64,000 nucleotides of DNA. It comes from RGIG3009 sp045590855 (lineage in GTDB: Bacteria; Bacillota; Clostridia; Oscillospirales; Acutalibacteraceae). Shown here piece after piece: positions 32,831 through 41,871 of this stretch. The position numbers were made by a program, and so were the translations under genes. The notes beneath the pieces were generated by a model. The model was not told where the DNA came from. It saw nothing but the letters and a program-made list of their open reading frames with translations, and made no database searches. Every line of letters starts with the position of its first letter. Position 1 is the first letter of the stretch. Location: NCBI GenBank assembly GCA_045590855.1, contig JAZNRV010000029.1, positions 3,834-67,833 on the forward strand, given 5' to 3'.

Positions 32831-33130
32831 ATGAAAAAATTGATAGATTACACTAAAATTTTGCGCAGCAAAAACGCAGGTCCTTTGTTTATTACTTTTG
32901 ACTTAATTTTTTATACAGCCGAAGATATGCAATACGTTTCAAAACGTTTAACCAAAGAACATATTGCCAAAGCATACGATGTACCTGCCGAAAAAATAGA
33001 TATTATCGAATATGCTGTGGTCGATTCTATCAAAATCACATTTCCGCGCAAAAATATCAGCGGTGCCTTGGCAGATACCGATATTTACGGTTGCCAACAA
33101 CACGTACCTCTTGCAAACATTGAAATTTGA
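32831..33130 (+). CDS. DUF4387 protein, AtuA partner
   Basis: 99 residues, complete DUF4387 domain (begins LIDYTKILRSKNAGPLFITFD, ends CQQHVPLANIEI). ATG at 32831 is preceded by GAGGTGG and lies directly after the AtuA stop, so the two are coupled. This family is found almost only beside or fused to AtuA, implying a two-part enzyme. Confidence 0.88.
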   Translation: MKKLIDYTKILRSKNAGPLFITFDLIFYTAEDMQYVSKRLTKEHIAKAYDVPAEKIDIIEYAVVDSIKITFPRKNISGALADTDIYGCQQHVPLANIEI

Positions 33131-33150
33131 GATGAGAGAGGGAAAGTATA

Positions 33151-34068
33151 ATGATAAAAACTGAAATTTACGAACAAGCCTTGTTTGAAACCATCAAACG
33201 AGGTGCTACCGTTATCTCGGACGATGTCAAAGAAGCGTTTGAAAACGCTATCAAGCGCGAAAGCAATCCCGATGCGCAAAAGGGGCTGCAAGCAACGCTT
33301 GATAGTATGCAAATGTCCCAAAAACGCGAAAACCCGTTATGCGTGGATACAGGATGGCCCATTTTCTATTTCAAGGTCGGCAACAATTGCCAAATTGAAG
33401 GCGGTTTTGTCGAACTGGAAAACGCGGCACGCCGCGCGGTGGCGAAAGCAACCAAGATGGGGTACCTGCGCGCTACCATGAAGCATCCGCTGACAGGCTA
33501 CGACCCGGGCAACAACATTGGCATGAACATTCCCGATTTTACCTATCAATTTGTCGACGGCGACTTTATCGAGATGACCTACGCGGCAAAAGGCGGCGGA
33601 AGCGAATGCTTTGGCGGCACGCGCCACCGCATCGTGGCTTTTGCCGACGGCATTGCCGGTATCGAAAAATTTGTGATTGACAGTTTTGTGCAATCGGCAA
33701 GAGCGGGCGCGGTATGTCCGCCTTCGGTGTTGGGCATCGGTATCGGCGGCACGGCAAACGTGGCGGCAAACCTCGCCAAAGAAGCGGCTTGTTTGCGCAC
33801 TGTCGGTTCCAAGCATGCCGACCCCATGTTTGCTAAAATCGAAGAAGATTTATACAAAGCGCTCAACAACTTAAACGTCGGCATTCTGGGCGCGGGCGGC
33901 GAAACCTCGGTACTCGCCGTCAACGTGGAATATGCCTACACCCACATTGCCGGTATTGCCGTGGCAACCAGCACCAACTGCATGGTTGCGCGCAGAGCAT
34001 CTTCACGCATCAACGCCGACGGCACGGTTGCGGCAATGAAGAGTCCCAACTGGTTTGGCGACCGATAA
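33151..34068 (+). CDS. Class I fumarase/tartrate dehydratase-type hydratase, alpha subunit
   Basis: 305 residues, N-terminal (iron-sulfur) half of a two-subunit class I hydro-lyase. The three Cys ligands of the 4Fe-4S cluster are visible in NPLCVDTG, GGSECFGG and GAVCPPSV. Catalysis would be reversible water addition to an unsaturated dicarboxylate (fumarate, mesaconate or tartrate-type). It is oxygen-sensitive, consistent with an anaerobe. Operon position after AtuA-DUF4387 argues for a specialised substrate rather than the TCA fumarase. Confidence 0.9.
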   Translation: MIKTEIYEQALFETIKRGATVISDDVKEAFENAIKRESNPDAQKGLQATLDSMQMSQKRENPLCVDTGWPIFYFKVGNNCQIEGGFVELENAARRAVAKATKMGYLRATMKHPLTGYDPGNNIGMNIPDFTYQFVDGDFIEMTYAAKGGGSECFGGTRHRIVAFADGIAGIEKFVIDSFVQSARAGAVCPPSVLGIGIGGTANVAANLAKEAACLRTVGSKHADPMFAKIEEDLYKALNNLNVGILGAGGETSVLAVNVEYAYTHIAGIAVATSTNCMVARRASSRINADGTVAAMKSPNWFGDR

Positions 34069-34081
34069 AGGAGGGGTTTTG

Positions 34082-34705
34082 ATGGCTACGTATTATCTGA
34101 CAGCACCTCTTACCGAAGAGGATGTTACTCAACTCAAAATCGGGGATATGGTGTATATCAGCGGCAACGCGTTTACTTGCCGTTCACGGTTGCAAAAATA
34201 CATTTTTGACGAAGGCAACAAACTCCCCTTCGATACCAAAGATAGAAACATTCTTATTCACAACGGACCGATTGTTATCAAAGAAGACGGCAAATGGAAA
34301 TTGGTTTCTTTTATGCCCACTTCCAGCATACGGTTCGAAAAATGGGGTGCCAAAAGTGTGGATGAATGGAACTTAAAAATGATAGTCGGCAAAACCACCA
34401 TGGGGCAAAGCACCGCCGAGATGATGAAAAACAAAAAATGCGTGCACGTTTCGCCGCGTTCGGTCAGCCCTAACTTGTGGATTGATTCCATCAAAGTCGA
34501 AGACGTGTTTTTGTTTGATGAACTCGGTAGCATTGAAGCGGCTTGGTTTTTCAAACTCGAAAACCTTGGTCCCTTTATTGTGGATATCGATTGCGAGGGC
34601 AACAACTACTTTGATGCACTCGACGATGAAATAGCGCGCCGCAAAAACGAAGAACTGGCAAAACTGGGAATCCCCGGCGATTTTGAATACACAAAATTAT
34701 ATTAA
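34082..34705 (+). CDS. Class I fumarase/tartrate dehydratase-type hydratase, beta subunit
   Basis: 207 residues, C-terminal swivelling domain of the hydratase (LTAPLTEEDVTQLKIGDMVYISG at the start, GPIVIKEDGKWKL, GKTTMGQST). ATG at 34082 behind AAAGGAGGGG; the open frame 27 bases upstream is rejected. Located 13 bases after the alpha subunit. The C-terminal segment after ~180 is rich in charged residues and normal for the family. A strong terminator ends the operon. Confidence 0.9.
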   Translation: MATYYLTAPLTEEDVTQLKIGDMVYISGNAFTCRSRLQKYIFDEGNKLPFDTKDRNILIHNGPIVIKEDGKWKLVSFMPTSSIRFEKWGAKSVDEWNLKMIVGKTTMGQSTAEMMKNKKCVHVSPRSVSPNLWIDSIKVEDVFLFDELGSIEAAWFFKLENLGPFIVDIDCEGNNYFDALDDEIARRKNEELAKLGIPGDFEYTKLY

Positions 34706-34715
34706 AAATAAAAAG

Positions 34716-34752
34716 AGAGGGCACATTCAAGCAAATGTGCCCTCTCTTTTTT
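34716..34752. terminator. Bidirectional terminator
   Basis: AAGAGAGGGCACATT / AATGTGCCCTCTCTT, 15-bp stem, T-runs on both strands; separates the hydratase operon from convergent trxB. Confidence 0.9.
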
Positions 34753-34758
34753 TGTTGT

Positions 34759-35661
34759 TTAGTTGTCCAAATACCGACAAGCGGCAAGTGCGGCAACCGC
34801 ACCGTCAGCCGCAGCAGTGGCGACTTGACGAATGTTCTTTTGACGGCAATCACCCGCAACAAAAATACCTTTGTTTTCGGTGGTGCAGTTTTCATCGTAA
34901 GCGGCGTAACCGCGTTCATCCAACGTAAGAACATTCGCAAATGCTTCGTTTTGCGGGATAAGCCCAATCGCGACAAACAAGCCGTCCAGCACCAAATCGG
35001 TGGTGGAATTGTCGGCGGTTTTGCATAAGGTCACACCGGCAAAAGCATCGTCACCAAGCAATGCCGAAACGGTGGTGCCCAAAATCACCTCAATGTTGTC
35101 TTTGGCACCTACTTGTTCGCACAACTTTCCTTCGCCGGTCAAAAAATCGAGGTTTTGGATAACGTATACTTTTTTGCAAAGTTCGGCAAGTTGCAACGCT
35201 TCTTGCAATGCGGAATTACCGCCGCCGACCACGCCGACGGTTTGGTCTTTAAAGAATGCACCGTCGCATACGGCGCAAAATGAAATGCCGTTGCCAACAA
35301 ACTCTTCTTCTTTGGGCAAACCAAGCAAACGGTGTTTGGCGCCCGTGGCAATAATGACCGTTTTGGCTTCAAAACTGCCGCTGTCGGTCACCACGGTTTT
35401 TACTTCGCCGTCCGTTATCGAAAGCACTTCGCCAAACTCAAATTCGGCACCTTGTTCGACAACTTGTTCCACCAATTTTTCGGCAAACTCGTTACCGGTC
35501 ACGCTCAAAAAACCGAGCAGATTTTCTACTTTGGGGGAATAGGTGATTTGTCCGCCAAACGTGGCTTTTTCAATCACCAACGCCGTTTTGTTGGCGCGGC
35601 GAGCATAGAGGGAGGCGGGCAGCCCCGCAGGGCCGCCGCCGACAATGATTATATCGTACAT
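34759..35661 (-). CDS. trxB: Thioredoxin reductase
   Basis: 300-residue FAD/NADPH disulfide reductase. FAD-binding GGGPAGLPASLYA is at the N-terminus, the redox CAVC at about residue 132 (SFCAVCDGAF), and NADPH-binding GVVGGGNSALQEAL near 155. GGGNSALQEA differs from the standard GGGDSAVEEA, so NADPH versus ferredoxin-type preference should be tested. Start ATG 35661 behind AAAGGTGA, 11 bases after nrdD's stop. Its place in the nrdG-nrdD operon suggests that it reduces the thioredoxin-like domain fused to NrdD. Confidence 0.92.
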   Translation of the reverse strand: MYDIIIVGGGPAGLPASLYARRANKTALVIEKATFGGQITYSPKVENLLGFLSVTGNEFAEKLVEQVVEQGAEFEFGEVLSITDGEVKTVVTDSGSFEAKTVIIATGAKHRLLGLPKEEEFVGNGISFCAVCDGAFFKDQTVGVVGGGNSALQEALQLAELCKKVYVIQNLDFLTGEGKLCEQVGAKDNIEVILGTTVSALLGDDAFAGVTLCKTADNSTTDLVLDGLFVAIGLIPQNEAFANVLTLDERGYAAYDENCTTENKGIFVAGDCRQKNIRQVATAAADGAVAALAACRYLDN

Positions 35662-35672
35662 GGTGTCACCTT

Positions 35673-38042
35673 TTACAGACCGAGTCCTTGCTTGATAGCA
35701 CCGACACCGGCAAATTTTTGAACCTCACCGTTTTTCACAACCACCAAGGTGGGCGCTTGTTTAATGCCCAGTGCGTTGGTGAGTTCCAAATGGTCGGTTG
35801 CCAACAACTTTTCGTAAGCATAACCGGCTTTGTCCATCATGGTGCAAGCAATTTTACAGTTCGGGCAAGTGGCGGAAGTGAACAGGTAACTGCCATCGGC
35901 CAATTCTAACGAGTTTGCAGCAGGAACGGCAGGTACCGTTTCCTCTTTGGGGCCCTCATGAGTCAGAACGCTGGTTTCAATGTTGTATTCGCGGCGTTCT
36001 TTGTACTCTTGCGTTTTACCCGCGTTCCAGTTTTGCACCGGACGGTAGTAACCGGTAATACGGCTGTACACTTCGGCAGATTCACCGCATTCGGGGCAAA
36101 CGTATTGTTCGCCGGTTAAATAGCCGTGGTTTTTGCACACCGAATAGGTGGGGGAAATGGTATAATACGGCAATTTGTAATTTTCCGCAATCTTGCGTAC
36201 CAAGGTGGCTGCTGCTTCCCAAGTGGGCATTTTTTCGCCGAGGAAGGCATGGAACACGGTGCCGGAAGTATAGCGTGTTTGCAATTCGTCTTGGATATCC
36301 AATGCCGAGAAAATATCATCCGTATAACCGACCGGCAAGTGGCTGCTGTTGGTATAATACGGTGCGCCGCCTGCTTCGGAAGCGGTAACAATTTCGGGGA
36401 ATTGGTCCACGTCGTGTTTTGCCAAACGATACGAGGTCGATTCGGCGGGAGTGGCTTCCAAGTTGTACAAATCGCCGTATTCTTCTTGGTAATCCGACAA
36501 ACGTTCACGCATGTGGTCAAGCACTTGCTTGGTGAACTCTTGACATTTTTCGGTGGTCATGTCGGTTTTTATCCATTTGGCGTTCAAACCGGCTTCGTTC
36601 ATGCCGACCATACCAATGGTGGAGAAGTGGTTGCCAAACGAACCGAGGTAACGTTTGGTGTAGGGGTACAAACCTTCTTCCAACAACTTGGTAATAACCG
36701 TACGTTTGATTTTCAGCGAACGGGCGGCAATGTCCATCATGCGGTCTAAGCGTTTGTAGAAATCGGCTTCGTCCTCTGCCATGTAAGCAATACGCGGCAT
36801 GTTAATGGTAACAACGCCCACAGAACCGGTGCTTTCGCCGGAACCAAAGTAACCGCCGGATTTTTTGCGCAGTTCACGCAAATCCAAACGCAAACGGCAG
36901 CACATGGAGCGTACGTCGCTGGGTTCCATATCGCTATTGATATAGTTGGAAAAATACGGTGTGCCGTATTTGGCGGTCATTTCAAACAACAATTTGTTGT
37001 TTTCGGTGGGCGACCAGTCAAAGTCACGGGTGATGGAATATGTCGGGATGGGATATTGGAAACCACGGCCGTTGGCATCGCCTTCAATCATGATTTCGAT
37101 GAACGCTTTGTTCACCATCTTCATTTCTTCTTGGCAGTCACCGTAGGTGAAATCCATTTCTTTGCCACCGACAATAGCGGGCAAATCTTTTAAGTCAGCC
37201 GGAACTGTCCAGTCCAAAGTGATGTTAGAGAACGGTGCTTGCGTACCCCAACGCGAGGGCGTATTCACACCGTAAATAAAGGATTGTACGCATTGTTTAA
37301 CCTCTTTGTAAGAAAGGTTATCCACTTTCACAAACGGAGCCAAGTAGGTGTCAAACGAGGAGAATGCTTGCGCACCCGCCCATTCGTTTTGCATGATACC
37401 TAAAAAGTTGACCATTTGGTTACACAAGGTCGAAAGGTGACCGGCGGGAGAAGAAGTGATTTTGCCGGGGACACCGCCAAGACCCTCTTTGATGAGTTGT
37501 TTCAAACTCCAACCTGCGCAATAACCGGTCAGCATGGAGAGGTCATGAATATGGATATCGCAGTTGCGGTGAGCATTGCTGATTTCTTCGTCATATACTT
37601 CCGACAACCAGTAGTTGGCAGTGATAGCTCCCGAGTTGGAAAGAATCAAACCACCGACGGAATAGGTGACGGTCGAATTTTCCTTTACGCGCCAGTCCAA
37701 AACATTAATGTAGTTGTTGACGGTTTCCTTGTAATCCAAATAGGAGTTTTTCAGATTACGGAGTTTTTCGCGTTGTTTACGGTACAGAATGTAGGCTTTT
37801 GCCACACCTTCGTAGCCACCTTGGCTGAGCACCGTTTCCACGCTGTCTTGAATATCTTCCACCGCAACAAAACCGTCTTTGATTTTCGGAAGAAAACCCG
37901 CCGACACTTTCAGCGCCAGAAAATCAATGACATTGTCGGTGTATTCGGTTTCGGTTGCCTCAAAGGCTTTTTTCATCGCGTTGGCAATTTTGTTGATGTC
38001 AAAATCAACTTTTTTTCCGTCTCTTTTGATAATCTGATACAT
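35673..38042 (-). CDS. nrdD: Anaerobic ribonucleoside-triphosphate reductase with fused thioredoxin-like domain
   Basis: 789-residue class III ribonucleotide reductase making dNTPs without oxygen. An ATP cone is at the N-terminus (IKRDGKKVDFDINKIANAM). The catalytic glycyl-radical barrel contains RSMCCRLRLDL. The zinc site is Cys-x-x-His/CPEC (around 640), and the radical glycine lies in RITGYYRP (about 664). A further domain of ~80 residues follows (about 710-789) with FTSATCPNCKIACTM, a glutaredoxin/NrdH-like CxxC fold. With trxB downstream, this fits the NrdD subgroup that takes electrons from thioredoxin-like proteins rather than formate. Start ATG 38042 behind GGAGAGG. Confidence 0.93.
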   Translation of the reverse strand: MYQIIKRDGKKVDFDINKIANAMKKAFEATETEYTDNVIDFLALKVSAGFLPKIKDGFVAVEDIQDSVETVLSQGGYEGVAKAYILYRKQREKLRNLKNSYLDYKETVNNYINVLDWRVKENSTVTYSVGGLILSNSGAITANYWLSEVYDEEISNAHRNCDIHIHDLSMLTGYCAGWSLKQLIKEGLGGVPGKITSSPAGHLSTLCNQMVNFLGIMQNEWAGAQAFSSFDTYLAPFVKVDNLSYKEVKQCVQSFIYGVNTPSRWGTQAPFSNITLDWTVPADLKDLPAIVGGKEMDFTYGDCQEEMKMVNKAFIEIMIEGDANGRGFQYPIPTYSITRDFDWSPTENNKLLFEMTAKYGTPYFSNYINSDMEPSDVRSMCCRLRLDLRELRKKSGGYFGSGESTGSVGVVTINMPRIAYMAEDEADFYKRLDRMMDIAARSLKIKRTVITKLLEEGLYPYTKRYLGSFGNHFSTIGMVGMNEAGLNAKWIKTDMTTEKCQEFTKQVLDHMRERLSDYQEEYGDLYNLEATPAESTSYRLAKHDVDQFPEIVTASEAGGAPYYTNSSHLPVGYTDDIFSALDIQDELQTRYTSGTVFHAFLGEKMPTWEAAATLVRKIAENYKLPYYTISPTYSVCKNHGYLTGEQYVCPECGESAEVYSRITGYYRPVQNWNAGKTQEYKERREYNIETSVLTHEGPKEETVPAVPAANSLELADGSYLFTSATCPNCKIACTMMDKAGYAYEKLLATDHLELTNALGIKQAPTLVVVKNGEVQKFAGVGAIKQGLGL

Positions 38043-38062
38043 TTTTACCTCTCCTTTTGGCG

Positions 38063-38764
38063 TTATCGTGTGGTAATGCCGCGCACTTGCACAGCGGGAA
38101 CAAAGGGACGAATAGCCTCTGCAAACTCGAGCAGTTCTTGTTCGTCAAACGCTCCCAACCCGTCGGGAGCAATGAGATTGCCGGAATCTTTAAACTGTTG
38201 CAAATAATACTCACGCGCACCGCTAATCCACTTGGCAAGTTCAATCAAACTGTCTTTTGTGTGGATTCCGCGCACCACTGTGGTACGAAACTCATATTCG
38301 ACCGTACCGTTCATGAGCATATCCTTGGAAGCAGACACCGCTTCCATATCCAAACTTTGGAGTCCCACCGCAAGGGGATATTGCGCAGGGGCGTGCTTGA
38401 TATCCATGGCAACACGGTCTACCAAACCTTGTTCGAGCAGTTGCCGAAGCCGTTCAGGCTTCGTGCCGTTGGTATCCAGTTTAATGGGATATCCCAACGC
38501 TTTAATGCGTTCCATCAGTTTCGGCAGGTCAGCGTGCAACAGCGGTTCCCCACCGGTGAACACCACACCCTCCAACACGCCTTGCCTTTTTTTAAGGAAG
38601 TTTAGCAACTCTTCTTCCGAAAAAGAAGTGTCAGCAGGTTGCGTTACCAAGGAAGCATTGTGACAAAACGGGCAACGGAAGTTGCATCCGCTTGTAAAAA
38701 CGGTACAAGCCACTTTACCCGGATAGTCCAGTAATGTCAATTTTTGAAGTCCGGATAATTGCAC
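38063..38764 (-). CDS. nrdG: Anaerobic ribonucleotide reductase activating enzyme (radical SAM)
   Basis: 233-residue radical-SAM activase that installs the glycyl radical in NrdD. The CNFRCPFC cluster motif is near residue 29 and VVFTGGEPLL near 68. It is longer than E. coli NrdG and resembles the NrdG2/PFL-activase-like type with an extended barrel. GTG start at 38764 behind GGGAGGTGA. First gene of nrdG-nrdD-trxB, under a promoter with NrdR boxes. Confidence 0.92.
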   Translation of the reverse strand: MQLSGLQKLTLLDYPGKVACTVFTSGCNFRCPFCHNASLVTQPADTSFSEEELLNFLKKRQGVLEGVVFTGGEPLLHADLPKLMERIKALGYPIKLDTNGTKPERLRQLLEQGLVDRVAMDIKHAPAQYPLAVGLQSLDMEAVSASKDMLMNGTVEYEFRTTVVRGIHTKDSLIELAKWISGAREYYLQQFKDSGNLIAPDGLGAFDEQELLEFAEAIRPFVPAVQVRGITTR

Positions 38765-38795
38765 CGCGTGTCACCTCCCCAATGTGAGCCTTGTC

Positions 38796-38889
38796 AGTAT
38801 AGCACATCTTGTGGTAATAGTCAAGGCAAAAAACACAAGATATAGTGAATTTTTTTGAGAAATATCAAAAAACAAGGAATATATGGTGT
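38796..38889 (-). promoter_or_regulatory. nrd operon promoter with two NrdR boxes
   Basis: Minus-strand TTGACT (38824-38819), 17 bases, TATACT (38801-38796). Two 16-base elements resembling the NrdR box lie just upstream: ACACAAGATATAGTGA (38833-38848, strong) and AAGGAATATATGGTGT (38874-38889, weaker), 41 bases apart (about four helical turns). This implies nucleotide-responsive repression by NrdR. Confidence 0.72.
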
Positions 38890-38933
38890 TTTCAAAATCC
38901 CGAAAAATATAGTCGTAAAGCCAAAAAACACAC

Positions 38934-38962
38934 TTGCGAGAGCACCGCTTCGATGGTATAAT
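38934..38962 (+). promoter_or_regulatory. Promoter of the CGCAxxGCC gene
   Basis: TTGCGA (38934-38939), 17 bases, TATAAT (38957-38962). Confidence 0.7.
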
Positions 38963-38995
38963 ATGTGTTATTAAAAGCAAAGGAGAAAAAATACG

Positions 38996-39442
38996 ATGGG
39001 TCAGCGTACAGAAAAAGCAAAAGAGTTGTTTTTGCAAGGGTACAATTGCAGCCAAGCGGTGCTTGGTGCTTTTTGCGAAGATATCGGTTTGGAATTTGAA
39101 ACCGCCATCAAACTATCTTCATCGTTTGGCGGTGGCATGGGGCAACTGCGTGAAGTGTGCGGAGCAGTCAGTGCCTTGTTTATGATTGCCGGATTTAAAA
39201 AAGGGTATACCTCACCAACCGATAAAGAAGCCAAAACGGAACACTACAAACGCATTCAAAATTTGGCAAAACAATTTACCCAAAAGCGGGGGAGCATTAT
39301 CTGCCGTGACTTGCTGACAATGAAACCGACAGGCACGGTGGAACACCATAACCGCGACGAAAAATACTACCAATCGCGCCCGTGTTTGGTACTTGTGGAA
39401 GAAGCGGCACTTCTTGCGGAGCAGTTTTTAGAAGAAGAATAA
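38996..39442 (+). CDS. C_GCAxxG_C_C family protein (putative redox protein)
   Basis: 148 residues of the Firmicute family named for its Cys pattern: YNCSQAVLGAFCEDIG, then REVCGAVSA, IICRDLL and SRPCLVLVEEAA. The spaced Cys residues suggest a metal or redox centre. Soluble, no signal peptide. ATG at 38996 behind AAAGGAG. It is divergent from the nrd operon with its own promoter. Function not established for the family. Confidence 0.85.
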   Translation: MGQRTEKAKELFLQGYNCSQAVLGAFCEDIGLEFETAIKLSSSFGGGMGQLREVCGAVSALFMIAGFKKGYTSPTDKEAKTEHYKRIQNLAKQFTQKRGSIICRDLLTMKPTGTVEHHNRDEKYYQSRPCLVLVEEAALLAEQFLEEE

Positions 39443-39550
39443 TCCGTTTTTGAAAAAATACTAAAAAATGTAAAAAAATACTGTTTTTTACCAAAAACAT
39501 ATGTTATAATTTATTACATTAAAGTGTTTACAGATACAGGAGGGAAAAAA

Positions 39551-41113
39551 ATGTCAGATAAATTACAAATTCTGATTGCCATGGCAAGTTACATGTTGGT
39601 TGTCATTGCCATCGGTTTGGTGTTTGCCAAACGGTCGCAGTCAAGTTCCAGCAACTACTTTTTGGGTGGTCGTTCGCTGGGTCCTTGGGTCGCTGCCATG
39701 AGTGCCGAAGCATCGGACATGAGCGGTTGGCTCTTGATGGGCTTGCCGGGTGTTGCGTATTGGTGCGGCATTGCCGACGCCGCTTGGACGGCTATCGGTT
39801 TGGCGGTCGGTACATACTTTAACTGGCTGATTGTTGCCAAACGGCTGCGCTGTTATTCAGCAACGTCGGGCGATGCCATTACCTTGCCGGAATTTTTCAG
39901 CAACCGTTTCCACGAAAAGAAAAAAGTGTTGCTCGGCATTTCGGCGGTGTTCATTTTGGTGTTCTTCACCGTTTACGCTGCCAGTTGCTTTGTAACGTGC
40001 GGCAAATTGTTCAGCACCTTGTTTGGAACGTCGTATCATGCCATGATGATTCTTGGTGCCTTGTTTGTTATTTTCTACACGTTTGTCGGCGGTTTCTTGG
40101 CAGAAAGCGTCTCGGACTTCATGCAAGCCATCGTGATGATTTTTGCGCTGGTCGTGGTGTTGGTAACCGGTACCGTGCAAGCCGGTGGTATTGACGCGGT
40201 TTTGGAAAATGCCAAAGCCATTCCCGGATACTTCTCTTTGACTCAAATTGCCAGCCCGGAAACAACGGCAGAGGGTGTACAAAAAGTGGTAAACACCACA
40301 CCGCTGTTTGGTGCCGCCGGCAGCTACGGGTTCTTGACCATTCTTTCCACGCTTTCGTGGGGTCTTGGCTATTTTGGTATGCCGCAAGTGCTGTTGCGCT
40401 TTATGGCGATTCGCCGTGCAGACGAACTCAAACGTTCACGCCGTATTGCTAGTGTTTGGGTGGTAATTTCCTTGGCAGCTGCTGTCTTCATCGGTGTTAT
40501 CGGCAGAACGTTGTTCCCGGTTGAACCGGCATTGCTTACTTCCGGCGGTGCGGAAAACGTGTTCATCACACTTTCCAGTGCGTTGTTACCGGCACTGATT
40601 GCCGGTATCGTCATGGCAGGTATTTTGGCGGCAACGATTAGCTCGTCAGACTCGTATTTGCTGATTGCTGCTTCTGCCTTTGCCAAAAACATTTACGGCG
40701 GCTTGTTCCACAAACGAGCCAGTGACAAATCCATCATGCGGGCAACACGCATTGTGTTGATTGCCATTTCGCTTATCGGCATGGTGATTGCGTGGAACGA
40801 AAAGAGCGTCATTTTCACCATTGTGTCGTTTGCTTGGGCAGGTTTTGGTGCTACGTTTGGTCCCATTATGCTGTTCTCGCTGTTCTGGAAACGTACCAAC
40901 CAAGTCGGTGCCATTGCAGGCATGATTACCGGTGGTGTCATGGTTTTTGTGTGGAAACTGTGCTTAAAACCGCTGGGTGGGTTGTTTGGTATCTACGAAC
41001 TGTTACCGGCGTTTATCTTGTCTTGTGTGGCCATTGTGGTGGTTTCTTTGTTGACTGCCCCGCCGTCCAAAGAAATTCAAGAAGAATTCGAAGCAGTAAA
41101 ACAACAAGCATAA
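39551..41113 (+). CDS. putP: Sodium/proline symporter-type transporter (PutP-like)
   Basis: 520 residues, about 13 membrane helices of the sodium:solute symporter family. Landmarks are NYFLGGRSLGPWVAAMSAEASDMS (start of the Na+ site helix) and MAGILAATISSSDSYLLIAAS near residue 360, both characteristic of PutP. ATG at 39551 behind GGAGGG; the upstream frame from 39524 is not used. TATAAT near 39504 is a likely -10. Monocistronic. Proline is the likely substrate from similarity, used as an osmolyte or carbon/nitrogen source. Confidence 0.9.
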   Translation: MSDKLQILIAMASYMLVVIAIGLVFAKRSQSSSSNYFLGGRSLGPWVAAMSAEASDMSGWLLMGLPGVAYWCGIADAAWTAIGLAVGTYFNWLIVAKRLRCYSATSGDAITLPEFFSNRFHEKKKVLLGISAVFILVFFTVYAASCFVTCGKLFSTLFGTSYHAMMILGALFVIFYTFVGGFLAESVSDFMQAIVMIFALVVVLVTGTVQAGGIDAVLENAKAIPGYFSLTQIASPETTAEGVQKVVNTTPLFGAAGSYGFLTILSTLSWGLGYFGMPQVLLRFMAIRRADELKRSRRIASVWVVISLAAAVFIGVIGRTLFPVEPALLTSGGAENVFITLSSALLPALIAGIVMAGILAATISSSDSYLLIAASAFAKNIYGGLFHKRASDKSIMRATRIVLIAISLIGMVIAWNEKSVIFTIVSFAWAGFGATFGPIMLFSLFWKRTNQVGAIAGMITGGVMVFVWKLCLKPLGGLFGIYELLPAFILSCVAIVVVSLLTAPPSKEIQEEFEAVKQQA

Positions 41114-41120
41114 AAAAAGA

Positions 41121-41163
41121 AACCGCCCGTGTGTCACAACGGTGACACACGGGCGGTTTTTGC
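41121..41163. terminator. Bidirectional terminator
   Basis: AACCGCCCGTGTGTCAC / GTGACACACGGGCGGTT, 17-bp perfect stem with AACG loop and T-runs. Confidence 0.92.
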
Positions 41164-41167
41164 ATCG

Positions 41168-41854
41168 TTATCGGGTTTGTTCTTTAATAACAGATACTTT
41201 CAGATATTGTTTGTCGGTTTCTTTGTCCACCAAAACGTCAAAAACCACGCGAGCGGGGGTGACAATAATATCGTTGCCGAACACCATATAATTGCCGCTT
41301 AAAATTTCCCCAAACGGGTCGTCAATGTCGGTGTTTTCCCAAAAATATTGCGGCAAATCGCATCGGTGGAAAGAGGCTTGGTGTGTTCCGTCTTTTTTAA
41401 CAACCAGCGTTTGCAACACAAACAAGTCACCAAAATAATACGTACCGGATTGTGTAAAATGGACTTTGTCGTCTGCGGGATTAACCGTGGAAATATCGGT
41501 ATCAAAATCTTTAATGGTATGTCCCAAATACTTTTCCGCCACTTCATTTAACCGCTTTTTGGTGACACCTTCGTTGATGCTGTCGCCCAACCCGCGAGAT
41601 AAGTAAATAAACGCAAAGGCAATCACGTCTTCGTCGTTGTATTTGCCGTCTTTGTTGGTTACTAAATGTTGCACGCCGTACATTTCCCAAAAATAATCAA
41701 AATAATATTCCCGTAACTGCGCAAATTGGGGATGCGAAGCATCGTACGTGCCGGGAGTCAGACCATCGGGAGAAACGGCTTTGTTGCGCGAACACCCCGC
41801 GCAACCGAGCACCAACACCACGCACAAAACAAAAGACAATACTCGCCTTATCAT
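41168..41854 (-). CDS. Hypothetical lipoprotein
   Basis: 228 residues. An N-terminal hydrophobic signal ends in LGCAGC (lipidated Cys about residue 21). The mature part has no domain I recognise; mixed alpha/beta with FAFIYLSRGLGDSI and VTPARVVFDVLVDK. Encoded 17 bases after ychF behind AAGGAGAG, so probably co-transcribed with it. Surface-anchored by inference. Confidence 0.78.
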   Translation of the reverse strand: MIRRVLSFVLCVVLVLGCAGCSRNKAVSPDGLTPGTYDASHPQFAQLREYYFDYFWEMYGVQHLVTNKDGKYNDEDVIAFAFIYLSRGLGDSINEGVTKKRLNEVAEKYLGHTIKDFDTDISTVNPADDKVHFTQSGTYYFGDLFVLQTLVVKKDGTHQASFHRCDLPQYFWENTDIDDPFGEILSGNYMVFGNDIIVTPARVVFDVLVDKETDKQYLKVSVIKEQTR

Positions 41855-41871
41855 AAAGACTCTCCTTTTCT

